Source: Streptomyces sp. NBC_00569 (GTDB lineage Bacteria; Actinomycetota; Actinomycetes; Streptomycetales; Streptomycetaceae). Taken from it: DNA of 64,000 nucleotides. Where the stretch lies: positions 4,761,501 through 4,825,500 of the forward strand of contig NZ_CP107783.1 in NCBI RefSeq assembly GCF_036345255.1, in the 5' to 3' direction. The position numbers were made by a program, and so were the translations under genes. Positions 26,437 to 35,527 of this stretch are shown one piece after another. The notes below the pieces were generated by a model. It saw only the letters and a program-made list of their open reading frames with translations, searched no databases and had not been told where the DNA came from. Each line of letters begins with the position of its first letter. The stretch's first letter is position 1.

Positions 26437-28077
26437 TCACTCCGCCCGGCGGCGCGACATGGCGAACACGATCGCGCCCACACCGAGCGCCGCCGCGGCC
26501 GCCGCGGCCAGCCACGGCAGGAACCCCGCACCGGTCGCCGCCATGGACCCGGACGTGCCCGACGTCCCCGAGCCACCCGACGTCACGGAGGCCGTGGCGG
26601 AAGTGGAGGGCGAAGGGGTCGCGGAGCCGCCCGAGGCCGACGGGGACGGAGACGGGGAGGAGGACGCGTCACCGACGGTGATCGCCGCCTCGTCGTTCGA
26701 CTGGTCCGGGTCGTTCAGGACGATCCCGTCGCCGGGGCGCACGGTGACCGTGCCGCGGGCGGCGCCGGCGGCGAGGTCCTTCTCGTAGCCGACCTTGAAG
26801 CGGTACATCTGGCCGTCGCCGCTCTCCTCGGAGACGGTGTCCGGGCAGAGGTAGCGGCGGTGGCCCGACTCGAAGGGCGAGGTCTTGCCGCCGGTGTACG
26901 TGTAGCAGTTGCCGCTCGCCTGGTCGTCGGGCTCCTCGTCGACCAGCACGCTCTTGGCGACGACGCCCTCGGGGAGCGTCACCTCGGCGTAGGCCACGGG
27001 CTTGCCGTCGGGGTGGGCGACCACGGCGGGGCCCGCGTTGCGCAGGCCGAAGGCGAGCGAGTGGGTGGAGCCCTTCTTGCCGGGTACGAGGACGGCGCCG
27101 ACCGCGAGGAAGTCGGCGGCGTTGTCGGCGTCGTACGTCACTCGGCGGCTGTCGGCGAAGTCCTTGCCCGTGGCGGGGGTCAGGGTGAGCGCTGCGCCCT
27201 TGCCGGGGGTGCCGCCGGTGTCCGTGCCGGAGGAGGCCGGGAGGGCCTCGGCGGTGATGTCGGTCCAGGTGTGGAAGGCGTCCTTGCCGAGGGACCCTTC
27301 GAGCGGGTCGGAGAATCCAACCGTGTCACCCGGGGCGATCGTCGTCTTGAAGACGCAGGTCACGTCGGCGTCGTCCCTGCCGAAGTCGCCCGGCAGGTAG
27401 AGGCAGTTGCTGTGCTTCCCGGCGAACGTGACCCCTGGGCTGCCGGTGAGACGGACGGTGATCTGTTCGGTGGGCAGGTCGCCGGTGTTGCGCAGGACCA
27501 CGGGGTAGTCGACGGACTGGCCGGGCGTCAGGCCGGACTTGGCGGGCAGTGCGGCGACCTGGACCTTCGGGGAGCCGATGACGACCTTGGAGGTCTCGGT
27601 GTCGGGGGTGGCCTTGTCCGCCGTGACCTCGTAGCGCAGCGTTCCGGTGTCGCCGGGCTTCGTGCCGGCGACCGCGCTGAGCGTGAAGGGTTCGAACGGG
27701 CCGTGCAGATTGCCGTTGTCCAGGCAGGTGACCACGGCGCCGTCCGTCGTGCACTGGTCGTTCTTGGCCTTGATCGTGGCGATGCCCTTGAGGCCGCTCG
27801 CGTCGATCACCATCTTGGCGTTCTCCGGCAAAGGGAGCCCGTCCACGCCGTCGTCGGCGAAGCTGTAGCTCACCTCGGGGGCGATGGCCGTGCCCGACGC
27901 CGGCACGGCTATCTGCGCGGGCGCCGTGATGATCGCGTAGGACTGAGTGGGAAGCGTGGGGCCGTCCGCGGCCCGGGCCGCGCCGCTCGTGAGACCGACC
28001 CCCGTCAGCGCGACCGCCGCCGTCGCAGCCGCCAACTGTCTGCCCTTACGCCACATTTCGCCCCACGTCCCTCGCAT
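26437..28077 (-). CDS. Cell-wall-anchored surface protein with MAATG sorting signal
   Basis: 546 aa. A signal peptide (about 1-36, ending GAARAADG) is followed by about 430 residues of beta-rich sequence resembling Ig-like or DUF11-type repeats (VVLRNTGDLPTEQITVRL, LAFGLRNAGPAV). A Ser/Pro/Thr-rich stalk (about 470-510) leads to a C-terminal sorting signal: MAATG at 512-516, a hydrophobic span and RRRAE. Streptomyces class E sortases normally use LAxTG, so Met in place of Leu is unusual. Start ATG 28077, with ATG 28056 as an alternative carrying a GGGGCG site. No sortase gene is nearby. Confidence 0.88.
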   Translation of the reverse strand: MRGTWGEMWRKGRQLAAATAAVALTGVGLTSGAARAADGPTLPTQSYAIITAPAQIAVPASGTAIAPEVSYSFADDGVDGLPLPENAKMVIDASGLKGIATIKAKNDQCTTDGAVVTCLDNGNLHGPFEPFTLSAVAGTKPGDTGTLRYEVTADKATPDTETSKVVIGSPKVQVAALPAKSGLTPGQSVDYPVVLRNTGDLPTEQITVRLTGSPGVTFAGKHSNCLYLPGDFGRDDADVTCVFKTTIAPGDTVGFSDPLEGSLGKDAFHTWTDITAEALPASSGTDTGGTPGKGAALTLTPATGKDFADSRRVTYDADNAADFLAVGAVLVPGKKGSTHSLAFGLRNAGPAVVAHPDGKPVAYAEVTLPEGVVAKSVLVDEEPDDQASGNCYTYTGGKTSPFESGHRRYLCPDTVSEESGDGQMYRFKVGYEKDLAAGAARGTVTVRPGDGIVLNDPDQSNDEAAITVGDASSSPSPSPSASGGSATPSPSTSATASVTSGGSGTSGTSGSMAATGAGFLPWLAAAAAAALGVGAIVFAMSRRRAE

Positions 28078-28130
28078 GCCGACTCGTGCCCCGTCTCTGC
28101 GGAGACGAGCGAAGCGTACGAACGGTTGCG

Positions 28131-28170
28131 CCCTTCGCGCACGCCTTGTCGAAAGTCCGTGCGCGAAGGG
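28131..28170. terminator. 13-bp stem-loop upstream of the surface-protein gene
   Basis: CCCTTCGCGCACG (28131-28143) pairs with 28158-28170 across a 14-nt loop. It lies 54 bp before the surface-protein start and 40 bp beyond the coaX terminator. It could be a second terminator for the coaX operon or a leader structure. Confidence 0.55.
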
Positions 28171-28209
28171 GCAGTTGAGGCGCTGTCAAAAAATGCACGC
28201 CGCCGAAGA

Positions 28210-28237
28210 GGCCGCCGGCCGAGAAATGCCGGCGGCC
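28210..28237 (-). terminator. Terminator of the panC-nadB-nadC-coaX operon
   Basis: A 10-bp GC-rich stem (28210-28219 with 28228-28237, arm GGCCGCCGGC) closes an 8-nt loop 25 bp after the coaX stop. Confidence 0.75.
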
Positions 28238-28262
28238 GAAAGAGCGTGCTGCCCAAGCGGCG

Positions 28263-29060
28263 TCAGGAGCGGGAGACGTTCCGCTCGTAGACCAGGCGCA
28301 GGCCGATCAGCGTCAGCCACGGCTCATGCTCGTCGATCACCGCGGCCTCGCCGAGCACCATGGGTGCCAGGCCTCCCGTGGCGATGACGGTCACGTCGTC
28401 CGGGTCGTCGGCGAGTTCGCGCGCCATGCGGGTCACGACGCCGTCGACCTGGCCCGCGAAGCCGTACAGGATGCCGGACTGCATGGCCTCGACGGTGTTC
28501 TTGCCGATGACGCTGCGCGGGCGGGCGATCTCGATCTTGCGGAGCTGGGCGCCCCTGACGCCCAGGGCCTCCACGGAGATCTCGATGCCGGGGGCGATGA
28601 CGCCGCCGGCGTACTCCCCGCGCGCGGAGACCGCGTCGAAGGTGGTCGCCGTGCCGAAGTCGACGACGATGGCGGGCCCCCCGTAGAGCTCGACCGCCGC
28701 CACCGCGTTGATGATGCGGTCGGCGCCGACCTCCTTGGGGTTGTCCATGAGGATCGGGACGCCGGTCTTGATGCCGGGTTCCACGAGGACGGCGGGCACG
28801 TCTCCGTAGTAGCGCCGGGTGACCTCGCGCAGCTCGTGCAGGACCGAGGGGACGGTGGAGCAGATCGCGATGCCGTCGATGCCGTCGCCGAGTTCGTCGC
28901 CGAGCAGCGGGTGCATGCCCATCAGGCCCTGGAGGAGCACGGCCAGTTCGTCGGCGGTGCGGCGGGCGTCGGTGGAGATGCGCCAGTGCTCGACGATCTC
29001 CTCCCCGTCGAACAGGCCGAGGACGGTGTGCGTGTTGCCTACGTCGATGGTGAGCAGCAT
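28263..29060 (-). CDS. coaX: Type III pantothenate kinase CoaX
   Basis: 265 aa. Phosphorylates pantothenate, the first step of CoA synthesis. The ASKHA fold shows the phosphate-1 loop DVGNTHTVLGLF at residues 6-17, the GADRIINAVAA motif, DFGTATTFDAVS and the C-terminal ATGGLAP loop. The ATG at 29060 begins MLLTIDVGNTHT. It is the last gene of a five-gene operon, 5 bp behind nadC. The presence of panC in the same operon places pantothenate synthesis and activation together. Confidence 0.96.
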   Translation of the reverse strand: MLLTIDVGNTHTVLGLFDGEEIVEHWRISTDARRTADELAVLLQGLMGMHPLLGDELGDGIDGIAICSTVPSVLHELREVTRRYYGDVPAVLVEPGIKTGVPILMDNPKEVGADRIINAVAAVELYGGPAIVVDFGTATTFDAVSARGEYAGGVIAPGIEISVEALGVRGAQLRKIEIARPRSVIGKNTVEAMQSGILYGFAGQVDGVVTRMARELADDPDDVTVIATGGLAPMVLGEAAVIDEHEPWLTLIGLRLVYERNVSRS

Positions 29061-29065
29061 GGCGA

Positions 29066-30040
29066 CTACTCCGCCGCGCGCAGGTCGAGGCCGACGTCCA
29101 GGATCGGCGACGAGTGGGTCAGCGCGCCCACCGCGAGGAAGTCGACGCCCGTCGCGGCGTACTCGCGCGCGTTCGCCAGGGTCAGCCGGCCCGAGGACTC
29201 CAGGAGGGCGCGGCCGCCCACGATCGCGACGGCCTCCTGGGTCCGGGCGGGCGTGAAGTTGTCCAGGAGGATCAGGTCGGCGCCCGCCTCGACGACCTCG
29301 CGCAGCTGGTCCAGGGTGTCGACCTCGACCTCGACGGCGAGGCCGGGGAAGGACTCCCGTACGGCCTTGAAGGCCTGCGCGACGCCGCCGGCGGCGACCA
29401 CGTGGTTGTCCTTGACCAGGGCCGCGTCGGAGAGCGACATGCGGTGGTTGACGCCGCCGCCCATGCGGACGGCGAACTTCTCCAGGGAGCGCAGGCCGGG
29501 CGTCGTCTTGCGGGTGTCGCGGACCTTCGCCGTGGTCCCCTCCAGCGCGTCCGCCCACGCGCGCGTGGCGGTCGCGATGCCGGACAGGCGGCACAGGATG
29601 TTGAGGGCGCTGCGCTCGGCGGTCAGCAGGTCGCGGGTGCGGGTGGTGACGCTGAGGAGCTTCTGCCCGGCGGTGATCCGGTCGCCGTCCTCCGCGTGCC
29701 GCTCGACCTCGAACTCGTCCGTGCAGACCACGGACAGAACGGCCTCGGCGACGCGCAGTCCCGCCACGACGCCGTCCTCGCGGGCGGTGAAGTCGGCGGT
29801 GGCGACGGCGTCCTCGGGGATGGTGGCGACCGTGGTGACGTCCACGCCGCCGTCCAGGTCCTCGGCGATGGCCATGTGCGCGATGTCCTCGACCTCCACG
29901 GGGTCGAGCCCCGCGTCGGCCAGGAGCTGGGAGAGGGCGGGGTCGAGGCCGCACTCCATCATGTCGGCGTCGGCTCCGCCGCAGCCGCAGCCGTCGCCGC
30001 AGCCGCCGCTCTCGGCGAGGGGGAGGTCGGGGGTACTCAC
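29066..30040 (-). CDS. nadC: Nicotinate-nucleotide pyrophosphorylase (quinolinate phosphoribosyltransferase)
   Basis: 324 aa. Converts quinolinate and PRPP to nicotinate mononucleotide in de novo NAD synthesis. The family motifs are visible: LTAERSALNILCRLSGIAT, VRDTRKTTPGLRSLEKFAV and GGGVNHRMSLSDAALVKDNH, with the C-terminal barrel phrases VEVEVDTLDQL and ILLDNFTP. The GTG at 30040 sits 5 bp behind nadB. The N terminus carries an extra Gly/Cys-rich segment with Cys14, 18, 20 and 30, absent from standard NadC; if GTG 30040 is not the start, ATG codons at 29965-29959 (Met27/Met28) would remove most of it. Confidence 0.95.
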   Translation of the reverse strand: MSTPDLPLAESGGCGDGCGCGGADADMMECGLDPALSQLLADAGLDPVEVEDIAHMAIAEDLDGGVDVTTVATIPEDAVATADFTAREDGVVAGLRVAEAVLSVVCTDEFEVERHAEDGDRITAGQKLLSVTTRTRDLLTAERSALNILCRLSGIATATRAWADALEGTTAKVRDTRKTTPGLRSLEKFAVRMGGGVNHRMSLSDAALVKDNHVVAAGGVAQAFKAVRESFPGLAVEVEVDTLDQLREVVEAGADLILLDNFTPARTQEAVAIVGGRALLESSGRLTLANAREYAATGVDFLAVGALTHSSPILDVGLDLRAAE

Positions 30041-30045
30041 GTCTC

Positions 30046-31800
30046 TCACTGCTCCTGCTGGTTTGTACGGCACTCGGGGCGGGTCGGGGGGAATTCTGCG
30101 GTGGGCGTGGTGTGCACGGCCAGCGTCCGGTCGGGATTCAGCCGTACGACGATGTGGCGGCGCCATGCCGCGTCGTCGCGGTCGGCGTGGTCCTCGCGCC
30201 AGTGGCAGCCGCGGGTCTCCTCGCGGCGGCGGGCCGCGGCGACGAGGACGCGGGCGACGCACAGGAGGTTGGTGGCCTCCCAGGTGTCGACGCCGGGCTC
30301 CGCGGTCTTGCCGTTCTCCGCGAGGGCGCCCGCCGCTTCGGCGTGGATGCGGCCGAGTCCCGCGGCGGCCTCGGCGAGCGAGTCCGCGGAGCGCAGCACG
30401 CCGGCGCCCTGCGTCATGACGCGCTGGATGGCGAACCGTGCCTCGGCCGGCATCAGGGCGTGGGTCGGGGTCTCCGGGTGCGGGACGGGTGCGGGCACGC
30501 GCGCGTGGAGACCGTTCTCCCGGTGGCACGCGGCGATGTCGTCCGCGATGCGCTCGGCGTAGACCAGGCCCTCCAGGAGGGAGTTGGAGGCGAGGCGGTT
30601 CGCGCCGTGGACGCCGGTGCAGGCGACCTCTCCGCACGCGTACAGGCCGGGAACCGTCGTGCGGCCCCGGAGGTCCGTGCGGACGCCTCCGGAGGCGTAG
30701 TGCGCGGCGGGCGCCACGGGGATGGGCTCGGTGACCGGGTCGATGCCGTGGGTGCGGCAGGCGGCGAGGATCGTGGGGAACCGGGTCTCCCACATCTCGG
30801 CGCCGAAGTGCCGGGCGTCCAGATACATGTGCTCGGCGCCCAGCTCCTGCATGCGGCGCGTGATGCCCTTGGCGACGATGTCGCGCGGCGCGAGCTCGGC
30901 CAGCTCGTGCTGGCCGACCATGAAGCGGACCCCGTCGGCGTCGACGAGGTGGGCACCCTCACCGCGTACGGCCTCGGAGACCAGCGGCTGCTGGCCCTCC
31001 GCGTCCGCGCCGAGGAAGAGCACCGTCGGGTGGAACTGCACGAACTCCAGGTCGGAGACCTCCGCGCCCGCGCGCAGGGCGAGCGCGACGCCGTCGCCGG
31101 TGGAGACGGGCGGATTGGTCGTGGCGGAGAAGACCTGGCCCATGCCGCCGGTCGCGAGGACCACGGCGGGCGCGAGCGCGGCGCCGACGCCGTCGTGCTG
31201 GCCCTCCCCCATGACGTGCAGGGAGACACCCGCCGTGCGCCCGTCGGCGTCCGTGAGGAGGTCGAGGACCAGGGCGTTCTCGACGGTCCTGATGCCACGC
31301 GCGCGTACCGCCTCGACGAGGGCGCGGGAGATCTCGGCGCCGGTGGCGTCGCCGCCCGCGTGCGCGATGCGGCGGCGGTGGTGGCCGCCCTCCCGGGTGA
31401 GCGCGAGGGCGCCGTCGGCCGACTCGTCGAAGTGGGCGCCGGTCGCGATGAGCCGGCGTACGGCGTCGGGGCCCTCCGTGACGAGGGTGCGGACCGCTTC
31501 CTCGTCGCACAGGCCCGCGCCCGCGACGAGCGTGTCGTCGAGATGCTGCTCGGGGGTGTCGCCCTCGCCGAGCGCCGCGGCGACGCCGCCCTGTGCCCAG
31601 CGCGTGGAGCCGTCGTCGAGGCGGGCCTTGGTGACGACGACGGTCCGCAGTCCGGCCGCCTGGCAGCGCAGGGCCGCGGTGAGTCCGGCGACACCGGAGC
31701 CGACGATCACGACGTCGGCGGTGACGGACCAGCCGGGCGCGGGCGCGTGCAGGCGTATGCCGGTCGCCGTACCGGTGGGTGTGGTCCCTGTGGCACTCAT
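30046..31800 (-). CDS. nadB: L-aspartate oxidase NadB
   Basis: 584 aa. FAD enzyme that oxidises L-aspartate to iminoaspartate, the first step of de novo NAD synthesis. The FAD-binding beta-alpha-beta is [16 protein letters not shown] (about 30-45). Succinate-dehydrogenase-family signatures follow: [11 protein letters not shown], the active-site loop region with [17 protein letters not shown], and [15 protein letters not shown]-terminal helical domain completes it. Its start overlaps the end of panC by 4 bp. nadA, the quinolinate synthase partner, is not in the window. Confidence 0.97.
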   Translation of the reverse strand: MSATGTTPTGTATGIRLHAPAPGWSVTADVVIVGSGVAGLTAALRCQAAGLRTVVVTKARLDDGSTRWAQGGVAAALGEGDTPEQHLDDTLVAGAGLCDEEAVRTLVTEGPDAVRRLIATGAHFDESADGALALTREGGHHRRRIAHAGGDATGAEISRALVEAVRARGIRTVENALVLDLLTDADGRTAGVSLHVMGEGQHDGVGAALAPAVVLATGGMGQVFSATTNPPVSTGDGVALALRAGAEVSDLEFVQFHPTVLFLGADAEGQQPLVSEAVRGEGAHLVDADGVRFMVGQHELAELAPRDIVAKGITRRMQELGAEHMYLDARHFGAEMWETRFPTILAACRTHGIDPVTEPIPVAPAAHYASGGVRTDLRGRTTVPGLYACGEVACTGVHGANRLASNSLLEGLVYAERIADDIAACHRENGLHARVPAPVPHPETPTHALMPAEARFAIQRVMTQGAGVLRSADSLAEAAAGLGRIHAEAAGALAENGKTAEPGVDTWEATNLLCVARVLVAAARRREETRGCHWREDHADRDDAAWRRHIVVRLNPDRTLAVHTTPTAEFPPTRPECRTNQQEQ

Positions 31801-32786
31801 ACGGGAGCTCCGAAGGTCAGGGGGATGTTGTCGATCAGCCGCGTCGCACCGACCCTTGCGGCGACGGCGAGCACGGCTTCTCCGGTGTAGCCGCGCTTCA
31901 CGTCGGTGAAGTCGGCAGGGTCCACGAGGGCGAGGTAGTCCAGCGTGAGCGGCGGCCGGACGCGGGCGGCCTCGTCGAGGACCTGGCGGGCCGCGGCGCG
32001 GACGGCGTCGGGGCCGCCGGGCGACGCCTTCGCGACGGCGTGCGCGTCGGCCGCGGCACGGGCCTCGCCGATCGCGTTCAGGGCGTCGGCCCGCGCATGC
32101 GTGGAGGGCGCCTCGTGGGCACGCGCGCGCAGGGCCTCCTGGGCGGCGTGCCGGTCGCGGCCGGCGAAGAGCGCCTGGGACAGGGCGAGCGCGGTGCGCC
32201 GCTCTTCGGCGGAGAGGTAGCGGTTGCGGCTGGAGAGGGCCAGGCCGTCGTCCTCGCGCACGGTGGGTACGCCGACGATCTCCACGGGGAAGTTCAGGTC
32301 GCGCACCATGCGGCGGACCAGGGCGAGCTGCTGGGCGTCCTTCTGCCCGAACAGCGCGATGTCGGCCGCGGTCAGGTGCAGCAGCTTGGCGACGACGGTG
32401 AGCATGCCGTCGAAGTGGCCGGGCCGCGAGGCGCCTTCGAGGCGCTCGCCCATGGGGCCCGCGGCGACGCGGACCTGAGGCTCGCCGCCGGGGTAGACCT
32501 CGTCCGCGGAGGGCGCGAACACGACGTCGGCGCCCGCCTGCTCGGCGATCTTGACGTCGGAGTCGAGGGTGCGCGGATAGCGGTCGAGGTCCTCGCCCGC
32601 GCCGAACTGGAGCGGGTTCACGAAGACGGTCGTCACCACTTCGCCGTCGGCACCGGCGATCGAGCGGGCCGTGCGGATCAGTTCGGCGTGGCCGTCGTGC
32701 AGGGCGCCCATCGTCATGACGACGGCGCGCCGGCCCGCACGCGTACGCGCGCGCAGTTCATCGGCGGTGTGCAGCACTGTGGTCAT
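31797..32786 (-). CDS. panC: Pantothenate synthetase PanC
   Basis: 329 aa. Joins pantoate and beta-alanine with ATP hydrolysis. Motifs: [15 protein letters not shown] (the HxGH-type nucleotide site appears as HDGH), [39 protein letters not shown] and LSSRNRYL (KMSKS-like region). The sequence is longer than E. coli PanC owing to an Ala-rich insertion near 230-265. It overlaps nadB by 4 bp and the upstream DUF2520 gene by 4 bp, so the operon is translationally coupled. Confidence 0.96.
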   Translation of the reverse strand: MTTVLHTADELRARTRAGRRAVVMTMGALHDGHAELIRTARSIAGADGEVVTTVFVNPLQFGAGEDLDRYPRTLDSDVKIAEQAGADVVFAPSADEVYPGGEPQVRVAAGPMGERLEGASRPGHFDGMLTVVAKLLHLTAADIALFGQKDAQQLALVRRMVRDLNFPVEIVGVPTVREDDGLALSSRNRYLSAEERRTALALSQALFAGRDRHAAQEALRARAHEAPSTHARADALNAIGEARAAADAHAVAKASPGGPDAVRAAARQVLDEAARVRPPLTLDYLALVDPADFTDVKRGYTGEAVLAVAARVGATRLIDNIPLTFGAPV

Positions 32787-33712
32787 CGCTTGTCTCCCTC
32801 GGCGCCGTCGGCCAGGACCCCCAGCAGGTCCTCGGCGAGTTCGGGCTTGAGCAGGCCGTGCGCGAGGGCACGGTCGGCGGTGGCGCGGGCCATCGCCAGA
32901 TACCCGGCGACGGTCTCGGGCGCGTGCTTGCGCAGCTCGGTGACATGGGCGGCGACGGTGCCCGCGTCCCCGCGCGCGACGGGCCCGGTGAGCGCCGCGT
33001 CACCGGACCTGAGGGCGTTGTCGAGGGCCGCGCCGAGCAGCGGGCCGAGCATCCGGTCGGGGGCTTCGACGCCCGCGGTCCGGAGCAGTTCCATGGACTC
33101 GGCGACCAGCGTGACCAGGTGGTTCGCGCCGAGGGCGAGCGCCGCGTGGTAGAGCGGGCGCGACTCCTCGCGGATCCACTCGGGCTCGCCGCCCATCTCG
33201 ATGACGAGCGCTTCCGCGGCGAGGCGCAGCTCCTCGGGCGCGGTCACGCCGAAGGCGCAGCCGGCCAGCCGCTGTACGTCCACGGGGGTGCCGGTGAACG
33301 TCATGGCGGGGTGCAGCGCGAGCGGCAGGGCGCCGGCCCGCAGCGCGGGGTCGAGCACCTTCGTGCCGTAGCGCCCCGAGGTGTGCACGATCAGTTGTCC
33401 CGGGCGTACGGAACCGGTCTCGACGAGCCCTTCCACGAGGCCGGGCAGCGCGTCGTCGGGCACGGTGAGAAGCACGAGTTCGGCGCGCGCGAGGACCTCG
33501 GCGGGCGTCACGACGGGGACGTCGGGCAACATGAGGCCGGCCCGGCGCACGGATGCCTCGGAGACCGCGGAGACGGCGACCGGGCGGTGCCCCGCGAGGG
33601 CCAGGGAGGCCGCCAGGGCGGGGCCGACACGGCCCGCGCCGACCACTCCGACGGTGAGCCGGGCGGGGCGGTCCCTCGGGTCGGTGGGTTCGGGTCGAGG
33701 AGGTGCGTTCAC
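32783..33712 (-). CDS. Rossmann-fold and DUF2520 protein, NAD(P)-dependent dehydrogenase-like
   Basis: 309 aa from GTG 33712. The N-terminal nucleotide-binding motif is [20 protein letters not shown] (about 20-40), and the DUF2520 C-terminal helical domain begins near HPAMTFTG and ends near 290. The family resembles 6-phosphogluconate and ketopantoate-type reductases. It is the first gene of the panC-nadB-nadC-coaX operon, overlapping panC by 4 bp. A role as a reductase in pantoate supply is an attractive inference from context, but a substrate has not been read from the sequence. Confidence 0.9.
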   Translation of the reverse strand: MNAPPRPEPTDPRDRPARLTVGVVGAGRVGPALAASLALAGHRPVAVSAVSEASVRRAGLMLPDVPVVTPAEVLARAELVLLTVPDDALPGLVEGLVETGSVRPGQLIVHTSGRYGTKVLDPALRAGALPLALHPAMTFTGTPVDVQRLAGCAFGVTAPEELRLAAEALVIEMGGEPEWIREESRPLYHAALALGANHLVTLVAESMELLRTAGVEAPDRMLGPLLGAALDNALRSGDAALTGPVARGDAGTVAAHVTELRKHAPETVAGYLAMARATADRALAHGLLKPELAEDLLGVLADGAEGDKR

Positions 33713-33846
33713 AGGACGACGGCCTTCCGTTCCAGTCCGCTCGGGGTACCGGACGATTTCTCGTCATGTTAACGCGATCTGCTCCATGGGCTCCGGCCCG
33801 TCCACAGGCTGTGGGCAACCGCACGCGCGTGCGACATGATCGGCTG

Positions 33847-35037
33847 ATGACGGAAAGCGAAGAGCGGGAGAACCCCGCGGCGGACGACGCGACGAAGGCG
33901 CGGGAGCGCCGCGCCGCGGCCGTGCGGGGCGCCGAGCGGATCCTGGGCGCGCGCGGCCTCGACGCCACCATCGGTGAGCGTCTGACGGCCCTCACGGAGG
34001 CCGCGTGGTCGGTCGCCGACCCGGACCGGACCGGCGATCTGTACGGCGACGGCATCGTCGAGGACCTGGAGGAGCGCGTGGCGGGGCTCCTCGGTACTGA
34101 GGCGGCCGCCTATTTCCCCACCGGCACGATGGCGCAGCAGGTCGCCCTGCGCTGCTGGGCGGGCCGTACGGGGAACCCGACGGTGGCCCTGCACCCGATG
34201 GCGCACCCGGAGCGGCACGAGCGCGGCGCCTTCAGCGCGCTGAGCGGCCTGCGCACCGTCCACCCGACGACCGAGCCGCGACTGCCCGACGCCGACGAGG
34301 TGCGCGACTTCGCCGAGCCCTTCGGCGCGCTGATGCTCGAACTGCCGCTCCGGGACGCCGGTTACGTACTGCCCACCTGGGACGAGCTGGTCGCCGTCAC
34401 CGAGGCGGCCAGGGAACGGGACGCCGTCGTGCACTTCGACGGGGCGCGCCTGTGGGAGTGCACCACCCACTTCGGGCGCTCCCTGGCCGAGATCGCCGAC
34501 CTCGCCGACAGCGTGTACGTGTCGTTCTACAAGACCCTCGGCGGTCTCAGCGGAGCGGCGCTCGCCGGGCCCCGGTCGTTCATCGAGGAGGCGAAGACCT
34601 GGCGCCACCGCTACGGCGGCCAGCTCTTCCAGCAGTTCCCCGCGGTGCTCTCGGCCCTGGTCGGCCTGGAGCGGGAGCTGCCGCGTGTGCCCGAGTACGT
34701 GGCCCACGCGCGCGTGGTCGCCGAGGCGCTGCGCGAAGGCTTCACCGAGGCCGGGGTGCCGTGGGTGCGGGTGCACCCCGAGGTGCCGCACACGCACGAG
34801 TTCCAGGTCTGGCTGCCGTACGCCTCCGAACGGCTCGACGAGGCGTCGGTGCTGCAGGCCGAGCAGACCCGGACGGCGCTGTTCCGGCGCTGGCACGAGC
34901 AGGGTCCTCCGGGGCTCTCGGTCACCGAGGTCACGGTCTCCGCGCGCGGGCTCGAATGGACCGCCGACGACGTCCGCGCGGCCGTCGCGGACTTCGTGGC
35001 ACTGATCCCTCCGGAGACCGCCGCCCGGAACGCCTGA
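33847..35037 (+). CDS. Threonine-aldolase-like PLP-dependent beta-eliminating lyase
   Basis: 396 aa. Fold-type I PLP enzyme. The phrases GDLYGDGIVEDLEERVAGLL, FPTGTMAQQVALRCW, HFDGARLWECTTHFGRS and the PLP lysine motif VSFYKTLGGLSGAALAG follow the order seen in low-specificity L-threonine aldolases. The PLP-anchoring Asp (HFDGARL) and Lys (YKTLGG) are present. The ATG at 33847 is preferred over the frame from 33703, which crosses the divergent promoter of the panC operon. The reaction would be cleavage of L-threonine or allo-threonine to glycine and acetaldehyde, but related Streptomyces enzymes may use other beta-hydroxy amino acids. Confidence 0.88.
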   Translation: MTESEERENPAADDATKARERRAAAVRGAERILGARGLDATIGERLTALTEAAWSVADPDRTGDLYGDGIVEDLEERVAGLLGTEAAAYFPTGTMAQQVALRCWAGRTGNPTVALHPMAHPERHERGAFSALSGLRTVHPTTEPRLPDADEVRDFAEPFGALMLELPLRDAGYVLPTWDELVAVTEAARERDAVVHFDGARLWECTTHFGRSLAEIADLADSVYVSFYKTLGGLSGAALAGPRSFIEEAKTWRHRYGGQLFQQFPAVLSALVGLERELPRVPEYVAHARVVAEALREGFTEAGVPWVRVHPEVPHTHEFQVWLPYASERLDEASVLQAEQTRTALFRRWHEQGPPGLSVTEVTVSARGLEWTADDVRAAVADFVALIPPETAARNA

Positions 35038-35076
35038 GCGGCGCAGCCTGACCGGCGTCCGTCAGGGGCCGGCAAG

Positions 35077-35295
35077 TCAGCAGCCCGCCGCGCCGCGGTG
35101 CGGGTGGAACAGGCGGGACAGGGCGGCTCGGATCCGGCCGTGCGCCGGGCGGCCGTCGACGACCGCGCGGAAGCGGCGGTAGTCGCGCAGCTCGCGGATG
35201 GCGCCCCAGTCGTGGACGCCCGGCGCCGGCGGGGCGGGCTCGCCGTGCAGGGAAGCGCGGTAGACATCCAGTGCGTACTGCTGATTGACGCTCAT
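35077..35295 (-). CDS. Small basic hypothetical protein
   Basis: 72 aa from ATG 35295, with GAGGGG 7 bp upstream. The protein is hydrophilic and Arg-rich with a His/Cys-containing C terminus (RLFHPHRGAAGC). No known motif is visible. Good start signals, codon bias and its position opposite the ArsR-type gene (232 bp divergent) argue that it is real. It could be under the control of that regulator. Confidence 0.7.
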   Translation of the reverse strand: MSVNQQYALDVYRASLHGEPAPPAPGVHDWGAIRELRDYRRFRAVVDGRPAHGRIRAALSRLFHPHRGAAGC

Positions 35296-35465
35296 GACGT
35301 ACCCCTCACTGGTCTTTTCATTGTCACGTCATGACCAGGAATGCGGCTATTCAGAGAGCTTCATTTCCTTTGCAGAGCTTTATTGGCACTGCTTGGCATT
35401 CATCGCCCTTTGCCGCTTCGGTCCGACCTGAAGGAGACTCCGCCCGGCGCCCACGCCCGGTCACG

Positions 35466-35490
35466 TGGATTGACGGGAGCCGTCAATCCA
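35466..35490. promoter_or_regulatory. 11-bp inverted repeat operator upstream of the ArsR-type gene
   Basis: TGGATTGACGG-gag-CCGTCAATCCA is a perfect 11-bp inverted repeat with a 3-bp spacer, ending 37 bp before the regulator start at 35528. ArsR-family dimers bind such palindromes, so it is likely an autoregulatory operator. It could also serve the divergent small gene. Confidence 0.65.
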
Positions 35491-35527
35491 GAACTCGGTT
35501 GTCCGACCCTGCGTGCACCATGGAGTC

